DNA of 64,000 nucleotides from Streptomyces physcomitrii (lineage in GTDB: Bacteria > Actinomycetota > Actinomycetes > Streptomycetales > Streptomycetaceae): positions 620,001 through 684,000 of the forward strand of contig NZ_JAAWWP010000001.1 in the NCBI RefSeq assembly GCF_012273655.1. The letters run 5' to 3'. The translations under genes were made by a program, and so were the position numbers. Positions 52,654-60,779 of this stretch are shown in pieces (positions within the stretch are counted from its first letter, which is position 1; the number at the start of each line of letters is the position of its first letter). Under the pieces are notes generated by a model that had not been told where the DNA came from, did no database searches, and saw only the letters and a program-made list of their open reading frames with translations.

Positions 52654-54123
52654 TCAGGCGGGCGGCCTGGCGGGCGGCTTGGGCATCTTCACGGCGAACA
52701 GCGAGATGAGGAGCGCCGCGATCGCGAAGGCGGCGCCGCCGACCGCCGCGGAAGCGATGCCCTCGCTGAGGACGTGGTGTGCTGCCTGGTCCGCGCTGGA
52801 ACCGGCGGGCGGCGTCGCGTCCTTGCGCGCCGTCTCGAACAGGTTGACCAGGATGGCCAGGCCGAGCGTCGCGCCGATCTGCTGCATCGCCTGGAGCAGG
52901 CCGGAGGCGGCACCCGCGTCCTGCGGCTTGACCTCGGAGAGGATGATCATGTTCAGCGGCAGGAAGCTCAGACCGGAACCGGTGCCGAAGAGCAGCATCG
53001 GCCCGACGACCGCGGCGGCGTAGCTGCTGCCCGCGTCGATCTGGGTGAGCCAGACGATGCCCGCGGTGACCAGCACACCACCGGTGACGAGCAGCGGCTT
53101 GGGGCCGAACCTGGGCAGCAGCTTCGGGGAGAGCCGGGCCATGCCGAACTGGGTCAGGGCCATCGGCAGGAAGGCGAAGCCGGTCTGGACGGCGTTGTAG
53201 TCCAGGACGTTCTGGAGGAACTGGGTGAGGAAGAAGAAGAGCGCGAACATCGTCGCGGGCAGCAGCAGCATGTTGGTGTAGGCGCTGGCCCGGTTGCGGT
53301 GCAGCAGCAGCTTCAGCGGGGTGATCGGCTGCTCGGCGCGGGTCTCGATGACCAGGAAGGCCGCGAGCAGCACCACCGCCGCCGCGAAGGAGCCTAGGGT
53401 CCCGCCGTCGCCCCAGCCGTCCTCGGAGGCGCGGATGAAGCCGTACACCAGGGAGCCCATGCCGAGGGTGGAGGCCAGCGCGCCGCCGATGTCGAAGCGG
53501 CCGGGGTGGCGCTCCGGCTGGCGCACGTACAGCGGGGCGAGGATCAGGATGCCGAGGCCGATCGGGACGTTGATGAAGAGCACCGCGCGCCAGGACAGCC
53601 AGTCGGTGAGCAGACCGCCCGCGATCAGGCCGAAGGCCATGCCCGCGCCGGAGACCGCCGAGTAGATCGACAGCGCCTTGGTGCGGGCCTCGCCCTCGAA
53701 GTTGGTGTTCAGCAGCGCCAGCGTGCTCGGCGCCGCGAAGGCGGCCCCGACGCCCTGGAGCGCGCGGGCGGCGAGCAGCCAGGTGTCGTTGGTGGCGAAG
53801 CCGCCGAGCAGCGAGGCGACGGTGAAGACGGCGATGCCGGCGGTGAAGACCTTGCGGCGGCCGAGGATGTCGCCGGTCCGGCCGCCGAGCAGCAGCAGGC
53901 CGCCGAAGGCCAGGGTGTAGGCGTTGACGGTCCAGGCCAGGTTGGTCGGCGAGAAGTGCAGGTCGCCCTGGATGTCGGGGAGCGCGATGTTCACGATCGT
54001 CGCGTCCAGGATCACCATCAGCTGGCAGGCGAGGATGACGGTGAGCGCGAGGCCTTGATGGTTGCGGGGTGCTTCGGCGGCTCCGGAGCCGACCGGACTG
54101 CCCACTGTCGACGGAGCCGACAT
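52654..54123 (-). CDS. MFS drug efflux transporter (DHA2, 14 TM)
   Basis: 489 residues with about 14 helices. TM1 carries LMVILDATIVNIALPDIQ (motif D1), then LLLLGGRTGDILGRRKVF (motif A) and LQGVGAAFAAPSTLALLNTNF (motif C). This is the proton-antiport drug exporter branch. ATG 54123 has GGAGG upstream. Its promoter is covered by two copies of the TetR operator, so export is inducible by whatever ligand the TetR protein binds. The flanking genes are decayed oxidoreductases. Confidence 0.93.
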   Translation of the reverse strand: MSAPSTVGSPVGSGAAEAPRNHQGLALTVILACQLMVILDATIVNIALPDIQGDLHFSPTNLAWTVNAYTLAFGGLLLLGGRTGDILGRRKVFTAGIAVFTVASLLGGFATNDTWLLAARALQGVGAAFAAPSTLALLNTNFEGEARTKALSIYSAVSGAGMAFGLIAGGLLTDWLSWRAVLFINVPIGLGILILAPLYVRQPERHPGRFDIGGALASTLGMGSLVYGFIRASEDGWGDGGTLGSFAAAVVLLAAFLVIETRAEQPITPLKLLLHRNRASAYTNMLLLPATMFALFFFLTQFLQNVLDYNAVQTGFAFLPMALTQFGMARLSPKLLPRFGPKPLLVTGGVLVTAGIVWLTQIDAGSSYAAAVVGPMLLFGTGSGLSFLPLNMIILSEVKPQDAGAASGLLQAMQQIGATLGLAILVNLFETARKDATPPAGSSADQAAHHVLSEGIASAAVGGAAFAIAALLISLFAVKMPKPPARPPA

Positions 54124-54206
54124 GGTTCCTCCAGGGGGAGATCTTCAGGGCGCGGGGACAACACGGGCAGGCGTCGGCACACGGCGGGCACCCGCGGCGA
54201 CCACCT

Positions 54207-54256
54207 AAACGGAGGGTGGCTCTGTTTACGATACGGAGGGTGCCTACGTTTTTCAA
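54207..54256 (-). promoter_or_regulatory. MFS promoter with two TetR operators
   Basis: Minus-strand -35 TTGAAA (54251-54256) and -10 TATCGT (54228-54233), 17-bp spacer. Operator 1 (54231-54251) fills the spacer: ATACGGAG-GGTGC-CTACGTTT. Operator 2 (54207-54227) covers the start point: AAACGGAG-GGTGG-CTCTGTTT, one arm mismatch. The starts are 24 bp apart. Confidence 0.75.
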
Positions 54257-54349
54257 TCGTGGCCGTCCCCCGGCCTCAAACTGCTTCCGTACAGCGGGAG
54301 ATGAGGCGGCGTCAGCCGGCGGCACAGCGCCGCCTCCCGCGCCGTCCGC

Positions 54350-54700
54350 TCAGGCCGCGGGCGCGCCGAACCAGTGGGTCAGCGCCGCGTGCGGCCCCTC
54401 GGCGTCCCGGTCCGGCTCGCCCGCCCAGGCGATGTGGCCGTCCGGGCGCACCAGCAGCGCCGGTGCGCATCGCCTTGTGGATGCCGAGCCTCTCCGCGCG
54501 CGCCTTCGGAGGGCCCACGGCGCGCCGGAAGGCGGTCCGCCCCGGCCGGCGGCCAGCCGGTGCAGCTCGCGCAGGTCCGCGGACTCCGGCATCGGCTCGG
54601 AGTCGCTGTCCGGGAAGCGGTTCACCTGGCGCTGGAACGCGCCGAGTCCCGGCCCCCTTGAGGAAGGCGGTACGGTGGAGAGCACCCGTCGGCGCCCGGA
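54350..54700 (-). pseudogene. remnant of an FAD-dependent aromatic monooxygenase
   Basis: The frame ending at 54350 closes with ALLVRPDGHIAWAGEP...ALTHWFGAPAA, which resembles the C-terminus of PgaE/MHPCO-type FAD hydroxylases. Just upstream, AERLGIHKAMRTG lies in a different frame, and beyond ~54700 no family is recognisable, so the gene is frameshifted and truncated. The rest of 54252-54868 has no intact gene; a fragment SELTLDARHSGRRRVLSTVP (54700-54760) weakly recalls thiol peroxidase. Confidence 0.45.
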
Positions 54701-54868
54701 GTGCCGTGCGTCCAGGGTGAGTTCGCTGTTGACCGCCGGTGCTCGGTGGCCCCGCGCCGTGGTGCTCCCGAGTCTGGGAAGCCCCCCTAAAGGCGGTCTG
54801 ATCAGGTGCTTACCGAGGTCGGGCGGTGGGGGAGCCCTTGGTCCGGCGGCGGCCCCCACCCCCCTGCG

Positions 54869-55381
54869 TCACGGTGCGAGCGGGTGCCCGGTCGTCGCGT
54901 CCACGTGGTCCGGAACCTCCTCGTGCCGGTCGCCCACGCTGGACGTACCGGTGGGCTCGAAGAGCAGCAGGGTGGCGCCGGACGGGGCGGCGGGCTTGTG
55001 CTCGGTGCCGCGCGGCACGGTGAAGACCGAGCCCCGCGGCAGCCGTACGGTGCGCTCCCCGGCGGGCTCGCGCAGCCCGATCCGCAGCTCTCCGCCGAGG
55101 ACGAGGAAGAACTCGTCGGTGTCCTCGTGGACGTGCCAGAGGTGCTCGCCCTCGACCTTGGCGAGACGTACGTCGTAGTCGTTGACGCGGGTGACCACCC
55201 GGGGGCTCCACAGCGCGTCGAAGGAGGCCAGCGCCTCGGCGAGGACGATCGGCTCGCCGCCATGGGGTCCGGTGCCCCGGCGTGCGCCGCTCGGGGATTC
55301 CCTGCCCGGCTTCTTGTCCGGTTGCTTGCCCGGTTCCCTACTCGGTTCCTTGTCCGGTTCCCTGCTCGATTCCTTGCTCAT
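54869..55381 (-). CDS. cupin domain protein
   Basis: 170 residues. A charged Lys/Pro/Glu head (REPDKEPSREPGKQPDKKPG) is followed by a cupin core with HLWHVHEDTDEFFLVLGGELRIGL (motif 1 His-His-Glu) and LPRGSVFTVPRGTEHKPAA (motif 2 His). It probably binds a metal; role unknown. ATG 55381. It is divergent from the GlxA-type regulator across 52 bp, a likely target of that regulator. Confidence 0.88.
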   Translation of the reverse strand: MSKESSREPDKEPSREPGKQPDKKPGRESPSGARRGTGPHGGEPIVLAEALASFDALWSPRVVTRVNDYDVRLAKVEGEHLWHVHEDTDEFFLVLGGELRIGLREPAGERTVRLPRGSVFTVPRGTEHKPAAPSGATLLLFEPTGTSSVGDRHEEVPDHVDATTGHPLAP

Positions 55382-55433
55382 GGGCTCATCCTCGGCCGTT
55401 CCGGTCCGCCGGTACGAGTGCTAGGAATCGCAT

Positions 55434-56492
55434 ATGGCGAAAGAATCCTCGCAGTCGAAGACGCGGGCACCGGCACGGGCGCGGGCGGAGTCGGCGCCGC
55501 GGGCGCGGGCCGAGGACCGGGCGGTGTTCGCGGCGGGTACGCACCGGGTCGTGGTGATCGTGGACGAGAACTCCAACCCCTTCGAACTCGGCTGCGCCAC
55601 CGAGGTGTTCGGCCTGCACCGACCCGAACTCGGCCGCGAGCTGTACGACTTCACGCTCTGCTCCCCGCGGCCCCGCACCCTGATGCGGGACGGCTTCTTC
55701 ACGCTCACCGGGGTCGCCCCGCTGGCGGCGGCCGAGCACGCCGACACCCTGATCGTGCCCAACCGCCCCGACATCGAGGTCCCGCGCCGCCCCGCCGTCC
55801 TGGACGCGGTGCGGCGGGCCCACGCCCGGGGCGCGCGCCTGATCGGCCTCTGCAGCGGTGCCTTCACCCTGGCCGAGGCGGGGGTCCTGGACGGGCGGCG
55901 GGCCACCGCGCACTGGCAGTGGGCGGACTCCTTCCGGGCGCGGTTCCCCGCCGTACGGCTGGAGTCCGATGTGCTCTTCGTGGACGACGGGGACATCCTG
56001 ACCGCCGCCGGGAGCGCGGCGGCGCTCGACCTCGGGCTGCATGTGGTCCGCCGGGACCACGGGGCCGAGATCGCGGGCGCGGTGAGCCGGCGGCTGGTCT
56101 TCGCCGCCCACCGGGACGGCGGGCAGCGGCAGTTCGTGGAGCGTCCGATCCCCGAGCCGCCGGACCGGTCGCTTGCCTCCGTGCTCGGCTGGGCCCAGGA
56201 GCGGCTGGACTCCCCGCTCACCGTCGCCGCCCTCGCGGCGCGGGCGGCGGTCAGCCCGGCCACCCTGCACCGCCGCTTCCAGGCCCAGCTGGGCACCACC
56301 CCGCTGGCCTGGCTGACGGCCGAACGCCTCACCCTGGCCTGCCGGTTGATCGAAGGCGGCGAGTCCCGCTTCGAGGTGGTCGCCCGCCGCAGCGGTCTCG
56401 GCACCGCCGCCAATCTGCGCCTGCAACTGCGCCGCGCGACCGGCATCAGCCCCTCCGCCTACCGGCGCCGCTTCGGGCCCGCGGAGGGCTGA
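55434..56492 (+). CDS. GlxA family regulator (DJ-1/PfpI + AraC HTH)
   Basis: 352 residues. DJ-1/PfpI-like domain at ~38-200 with LIGLCSGAFTLAEAGVLDGRRATAHW (nucleophile-elbow Cys in CSG), then an AraC HTH at ~245-345 (LTVAALAARAAVSPATLHRRFQAQLGTTPLAWLTAERL and TGISPSAYRRRFG). This architecture activates genes in amine or amide metabolism. ATG 55434. It is divergent from the cupin gene, which it may control. Confidence 0.93.
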   Translation: MAKESSQSKTRAPARARAESAPRARAEDRAVFAAGTHRVVVIVDENSNPFELGCATEVFGLHRPELGRELYDFTLCSPRPRTLMRDGFFTLTGVAPLAAAEHADTLIVPNRPDIEVPRRPAVLDAVRRAHARGARLIGLCSGAFTLAEAGVLDGRRATAHWQWADSFRARFPAVRLESDVLFVDDGDILTAAGSAAALDLGLHVVRRDHGAEIAGAVSRRLVFAAHRDGGQRQFVERPIPEPPDRSLASVLGWAQERLDSPLTVAALAARAAVSPATLHRRFQAQLGTTPLAWLTAERLTLACRLIEGGESRFEVVARRSGLGTAANLRLQLRRATGISPSAYRRRFGPAEG

Positions 56493-56591
56493 GGCGCGGG
56501 GCTTTGCGAGCATCCGGCCCTACGCCGGGAAGCTCTGCTGTCAGGCGGTGGGCCTGCCCCGCCCGCCCCCGCCCGGAACTCGTCCCCGCCG

Positions 56592-57410
56592 TCAGCAGGT
56601 CTCGCGTACGTACCCCGGGTCCCCGGCGGGCGAGACGTCCGGGTCGCGCAGGACGATGCTCAGCCGGTCCCGCCACCCGGCGCAGGCCCGGCTGAGGCCC
56701 GCCTTCTCGTACTCGATCACCAGGACCCGGTCGTCGAAGGCCTCGGCGTAGGCCTCGCACTCCCGGTGGGCGCCGCACTCCTCGGCGACGGCGAAGTCCA
56801 GGCCGGTGCGCTCCCGTTCGGGGGCCAGCTCCGCGGTGTTCTTCTGGGCCACGGCCAGGCCCCGGTCGTGGGCGTGGGCGGAGAGCAGGGTGATGAGGGC
56901 CTTCGCGTCCCCGGCGCTCAGATACCTGCCGAAGCGGTCGAAGGTGTCGTAGTTGTCCGGCTCCACGGCCTGGAAGCCCTTGCGCGCGCAGGTGTCGATC
57001 CAGCCGTTCACCTTCGCGGCGACGCGCTCGCGCTTCTCGGCGGTACGGATGTCGAGCACCGCCTCGTTCCAGGGGCCGTCGTAGACGATCCCGCCCTCCG
57101 CGTCCCGCAGGAGCAGGTCCTCGTCCCAGTCGGACTCGGCGCCCTCCTGTGCCTGGAAGGCGTTGACGTAGCAGATGCTGTACCGGCCCTTCGCGGGGCG
57201 CGCGGTGTGGTCGCGGACGACGGTCCCGACACCCTCGGGGGGTGGATAGGCGCCGCCCAGCTGGTAGTCGAGGCCCGCGTGGCGCGGCGGCAGGGCGGGC
57301 GCGGACTCCTCCTTCGCACCGGCGCCGGGCGCGCAGGCGGCGAGCAGCACCGCCGCCGCCGTACCGGCCAGGGCGCGGGTGAGCCGGGACCGGGCAGAGG
57401 GCTGACGCAC
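56592..57410 (-). CDS. GH114-like lipoprotein (polygalactosaminidase family)
   Basis: 272 residues. Lipobox LLAAC gives a lipidated Cys at residue 26. The mature part contains ICYVNAFQAQEGAESDWDE, VLDIRTAEKRERVAAKVNGWIDTCARKGFQAVEPDNYDTFDR and LAVAQKNTAEL, the TM1410/GH114 beta-barrel pattern with acidic residue in EPDNYD. It probably hydrolyses an aminosugar polymer at the cell surface. GTG 57410 has GGGAG upstream. Confidence 0.82.
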   Translation of the reverse strand: MRQPSARSRLTRALAGTAAAVLLAACAPGAGAKEESAPALPPRHAGLDYQLGGAYPPPEGVGTVVRDHTARPAKGRYSICYVNAFQAQEGAESDWDEDLLLRDAEGGIVYDGPWNEAVLDIRTAEKRERVAAKVNGWIDTCARKGFQAVEPDNYDTFDRFGRYLSAGDAKALITLLSAHAHDRGLAVAQKNTAELAPERERTGLDFAVAEECGAHRECEAYAEAFDDRVLVIEYEKAGLSRACAGWRDRLSIVLRDPDVSPAGDPGYVRETC

Positions 57411-57523
57411 AGGAACTCCCGGGCACAGGACGGCGGATGAGGGCGGATGACGGCGGAAACCGGCAGCAGCCTACGGGTACCAGGGCGAGCGCGGCCGTCC
57501 GGGAGGCGGTACCGCCCGGCGGT

Positions 57524-58819
57524 TCAGGTGGAGCTGAGCGGGTGGGTGGCGGTGGCCGAGCGCGGGGGCCAGGCGTCCGGGGCGAGGATGCCGAGGACGT
57601 AGGCGCGGGCGACCAGGGCGGGGCGGGTGGCCGCGCCGAGGAGTTCGCGCAGGCGGCTGAGGTGGTAGTCGACCGTCTGCCGGGAGAGCTTGAGGGAGGT
57701 GGCGATCTCGCCGTTGCTGCTGCCCTCCGCGAGCAGCGACAGGATGCGGATCTGCGCGGGGGTGAGCGCCGGATGGGCCTCGTGGGCGAGGCTCTGGTGG
57801 GTGACGACGGCCCAGACATGGGTGGCGCGGTCGGCGGAGCGGCCCACGGTCGTCAGATGGAGCCGGGCGCGGCGCCGGCGCCCCTGCGCGTCGAGGAGCA
57901 CCACCGAGGTCTCCACCCGTCTGACACGGCGGGCTATCAGTCCGCTCCACCGGCGGCGCAGCTGGCCGAGGTCGGGAGTCGCGGCGAGCAGGGTGTGCGC
58001 CCGGCGGCCGAGGAGTTCCGGGAGCGGGGTGCGGAACAGCTCGGCGGCGGCCGTACTCGCCTGCTCGATACGGCCGCCCGCCGAGAGCAGTACGCAGGGC
58101 AGCCCGCTGTGGTCGCGCAGCGCGTGCAGGTTCTCCTCGGCCTCCCGGCGCTGGTGCATGGCGCGGGTGTGCTCGGTGATGTCCACGTAGATCCCGGCCA
58201 CACAGGTCTGGCCGTTCTCCTGGACGGGGAAGCGGTGGCCCGCCGCCTGCCCGGTGCCGCCGTCCGCGCGCTGGTAGCTCAGGGTGTGGCGGACCGGCTT
58301 GCCGCGGCCGAGGATCTCCTGGTCGAGGGCGCGGAACTGCGCGGCGTCGGCGGGGGAGTCGAAGTCCTCGATGTGCCGGCCCACGATCCGCTCCGGGGTG
58401 GTCCCGTAGAGGTGGGCGTAGGCGTGGTTGGCCCACAGATAGCGGCCCGCGCGGTCGCGCAGGAAGGCCGCGGCCGGGGCGAAGTCGGCGAAGTCCGCGA
58501 AGGCGGCGTACCGGCGGCCGCCCGCGGCCGGGGTCTCCACCTCCACCGCGAGCCCGCGGCTGCGGCCCTCGGGGCGGTCCTCGTCCAGCGGCCAGCTCAC
58601 ATCGAAGGTCCGGCCGTCGAACTGGGCCTGCCAGCGGCCCTCGGCGGCGAAGTGCCCGGAGGCGGGCAGCTCCTGGCGCAGCCGGTCGAGGAAGCGCTGC
58701 GCGGTCCGCAGGTCGGCGAAGGCGCCGCCGCCCCGCTCCAGTACGCGCCACTGCTCGTCAACCTCCCACCAGGACACGGGGAGATGTTCCAGAAGTGCCT
58801 TGAGACCGGACTCGTCCAC
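57524..58819 (-). CDS. PAS-LuxR transcriptional regulator
   Basis: 431 residues. PAS-like modules at ~5-100, ~110-215 (ATP/heme-type PAS core FLRDRAGRYLWANHAYAHLYGTTPERIVGRHIEDF) and ~230-340 lead to a C-terminal LuxR HTH: LTPAQIRILSLLAEGSSNGEIATSLKLSRQTVDYHLSRLRELLG. Such proteins act as cluster-situated activators in Streptomyces. GTG 58819 has AAAGG upstream. It is divergent from the ATP-grasp operon at 59346, so it is the likely pathway regulator. Confidence 0.9.
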   Translation of the reverse strand: MDESGLKALLEHLPVSWWEVDEQWRVLERGGGAFADLRTAQRFLDRLRQELPASGHFAAEGRWQAQFDGRTFDVSWPLDEDRPEGRSRGLAVEVETPAAGGRRYAAFADFADFAPAAAFLRDRAGRYLWANHAYAHLYGTTPERIVGRHIEDFDSPADAAQFRALDQEILGRGKPVRHTLSYQRADGGTGQAAGHRFPVQENGQTCVAGIYVDITEHTRAMHQRREAEENLHALRDHSGLPCVLLSAGGRIEQASTAAAELFRTPLPELLGRRAHTLLAATPDLGQLRRRWSGLIARRVRRVETSVVLLDAQGRRRRARLHLTTVGRSADRATHVWAVVTHQSLAHEAHPALTPAQIRILSLLAEGSSNGEIATSLKLSRQTVDYHLSRLRELLGAATRPALVARAYVLGILAPDAWPPRSATATHPLSST

Positions 58820-59345
58820 AGCGGCCTTTCCGTCAAGTGTTCAACTGGCTGACACGGGCTGACAAGCGATGCGTATCCCCTGGGCATCCCGCGCATGCTC
58901 GGTTCTCGGCCGACCTGCCAGTGTGGGCGCCCCTCCCGCCGGGCGCGCCATAGGTGATCACAGAACCTTCACCCTCACTCGACAAGGCCTGCAACTCTGG
59001 CATTTGCCTGACCCGGGGACGCCCTCGATGGCGAACCGGGGCCCCCGGCGCCTGATTCCCTTGTGTATGCGGCCGGACACGTTCTGGTGATCTACGCGCG
59101 TGGCACTCCGCCACGCCCCCTCGACGGCGACCGCACCGCCGCCGGACCGGGCCGCGGGACCGGAGCACCACGGAGCACGGGCGCCACGGGCAGGACGCGA
59201 CACGGCCGGTACCCGGCGCGGTCGCCGAGTCACCGCACGGCCCGCACGAGCCGCAGGGCGCAGCCGCCGCACGACGCAGAGTCGTCCGGCACACACGAGT
59301 CGACGAATCGCACGGGACCGAAGAAACGATGGGAGACGAACTTCA
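58820..59345. other. divergent control region, 526 bp
   Basis: Between the PAS-LuxR gene and the ATP-grasp operon. It shows GGCTGACA repeated (58849-58856 and 58859-58866) and a TGATCA palindrome near 58956. No PimM-type box and no clear promoter could be identified. An Arg-rich open frame is in phase with the ligase start but looks non-coding. Confidence 0.5.
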
Positions 59346-60779
59346 GTGAGCAAGGTGCTGTTGGTGCATGCCAAGGGTGGTCCGCCGCTCGGCTACGTCC
59401 TGAACCGGGCGGCCGCGCGGGCGGAGGTGCACCTGCTGGCGCTCAGCGCGCTTCCCTCCTCCGTCGCCGAATCGGCCGGGAGCCTGTGCGCCTCGGTCGT
59501 GACCCCCGGTGAGGCGGAGCGGGCCGACCTGGTCTCCCTGATCGTCTCGCGGGCGAGAGCCGTCGGCGCCGAGGCCGTGCTCACCTGCTCCGAGTACGCG
59601 GTGGTCGCCGTCGCCGAGGCCTGCGAGCAGCTCGGCCTCGCCGGACCCGGCGCCGCCGCCGCGCTCGCCCGCGACAAGCGGATGATGCGCCGCACCTGGC
59701 GTCAACACGGCCTGCCGCAACCCGAGTTCCGCCCCGTCGCCACCGAGGCGGACCTCCTGGAGGCCGCCGCCGCACTCTCCTTCCCGATGCTCCTCAAGGC
59801 GGCCTGGAGCGCGGGCTCCACCGCCCACCAGATCATCCGCGAGCCGCACGAGGTGGCCGCCGCCTGGCAGCGCTCCCGCCAGGTCATGGCCGAATCCGCC
59901 CAGTTGGGCTTCGCCGAACTCCATGTCGCCGAGGCCAACGCGCACTTCGTGGTCGAGGAGATCGTCACCGGCACCGCGAGCGCCTGGTTCGAGGAGCCCG
60001 GCTGGGGCGACTACGTCAGCGTCGAGGGCGTGGTGGCCGACGGCGTCTTCCACCCCGTCTGCCTCAGCGGCCGGATGCCCACCGTGGAGCCGTTCACCGA
60101 GCGCGCCGGGATCACCCCCGCCCTGCTGCCCGAGGAGGCCCAGGCCCGCGTGGTCGACCTGGCCCGCCGCGCCGTGGACGCCCTCGGCCTCGACAACTGC
60201 GGTACGCACACCGAGATCAAGCTCGGCGCCGACGGCCGGATGTGGCTGATCGAGACCGCCGCCCGGTTCGGCGGGGCGATGACCGTCCCGCAGATCGAGG
60301 AGGTCTTCGGCCTCGACCTGGTCGGCATGCTCGTCGACCAGCTCCTCGGCCGCCCGGTCGACTGGCCCGCCGAGGCCCTCACCCCGGAGCACGCCCGCGG
60401 CGCGGCCGGCTCCCTCGTCGTCCTCGCGGTCGACGGCTCGGGCGCCGCCTGGCCGGACCGCAGGAACTGGGACTTCCCGGTGGTACGCGAGAACGTCCCG
60501 CTCGCCGCGGGCAGCCGGCTCTCCGTGGTCGCCGAGAGCTCCCTGCCCGACGGCACCCCCGTCCCCGTCTACGACCCGGCCGCCGGGGCCAACACCATGG
60601 CGGCCCTGTGCCTGCTCTCCGCCACCGACGCCGCGACCGTGCTGCGCGACTTCGCGGTCCTGATCGCCGCGCTGCCCGCCGTCCTGCCGCCCGCCGGATC
60701 CGTGCCCGCGGGGCCCACCGTGCCCGCCGAGGGACCCGCCGCGCTGTCCGCCGCCCGCCCCGAGGGAGTCCCCGCATGA
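59346..60779 (+). CDS. ATP-grasp ligase, BacD-like (L-amino acid ligase family)
   Basis: 477 residues. N-terminal Rossmann-like domain (1-105), then ATP-grasp: Lys151 in PMLLKAAWSAG, the adenine-contact segment VVEEIVTG (204-209), HTEIK (288-292) and LIETAARFGGAM (301-312). The last two resemble the metal-binding HTEIKL and LIESAARFAGW of BacD from memory, so ATP-dependent joining of an amino acid to a second amine or amino acid is inferred. GTG 59346 has GGGAG upstream. Its TGA overlaps the next start (ATGA), so the operon is translationally coupled. It is divergent from a PAS-LuxR regulator. Confidence 0.88.
   Translation: MSKVLLVHAKGGPPLGYVLNRAAARAEVHLLALSALPSSVAESAGSLCASVVTPGEAERADLVSLIVSRARAVGAEAVLTCSEYAVVAVAEACEQLGLAGPGAAAALARDKRMMRRTWRQHGLPQPEFRPVATEADLLEAAAALSFPMLLKAAWSAGSTAHQIIREPHEVAAAWQRSRQVMAESAQLGFAELHVAEANAHFVVEEIVTGTASAWFEEPGWGDYVSVEGVVADGVFHPVCLSGRMPTVEPFTERAGITPALLPEEAQARVVDLARRAVDALGLDNCGTHTEIKLGADGRMWLIETAARFGGAMTVPQIEEVFGLDLVGMLVDQLLGRPVDWPAEALTPEHARGAAGSLVVLAVDGSGAAWPDRRNWDFPVVRENVPLAAGSRLSVVAESSLPDGTPVPVYDPAAGANTMAALCLLSATDAATVLRDFAVLIAALPAVLPPAGSVPAGPTVPAEGPAALSAARPEGVPA

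Noticed and set aside
58870..58900. PimM-type box for the PAS-LuxR regulator (CTGGGCATCCC)
   Set aside because: The half-site spacing is one base short and the flanks do not match, so it is not better than chance.
59100..59345. 82-residue N-terminal extension of the ATP-grasp ligase
   Set aside because: The segment is Arg/Ala/Thr-rich with no fold, and the family N-terminus (SKVLLVHAKG) begins at GTG 59346 behind a Shine-Dalgarno.
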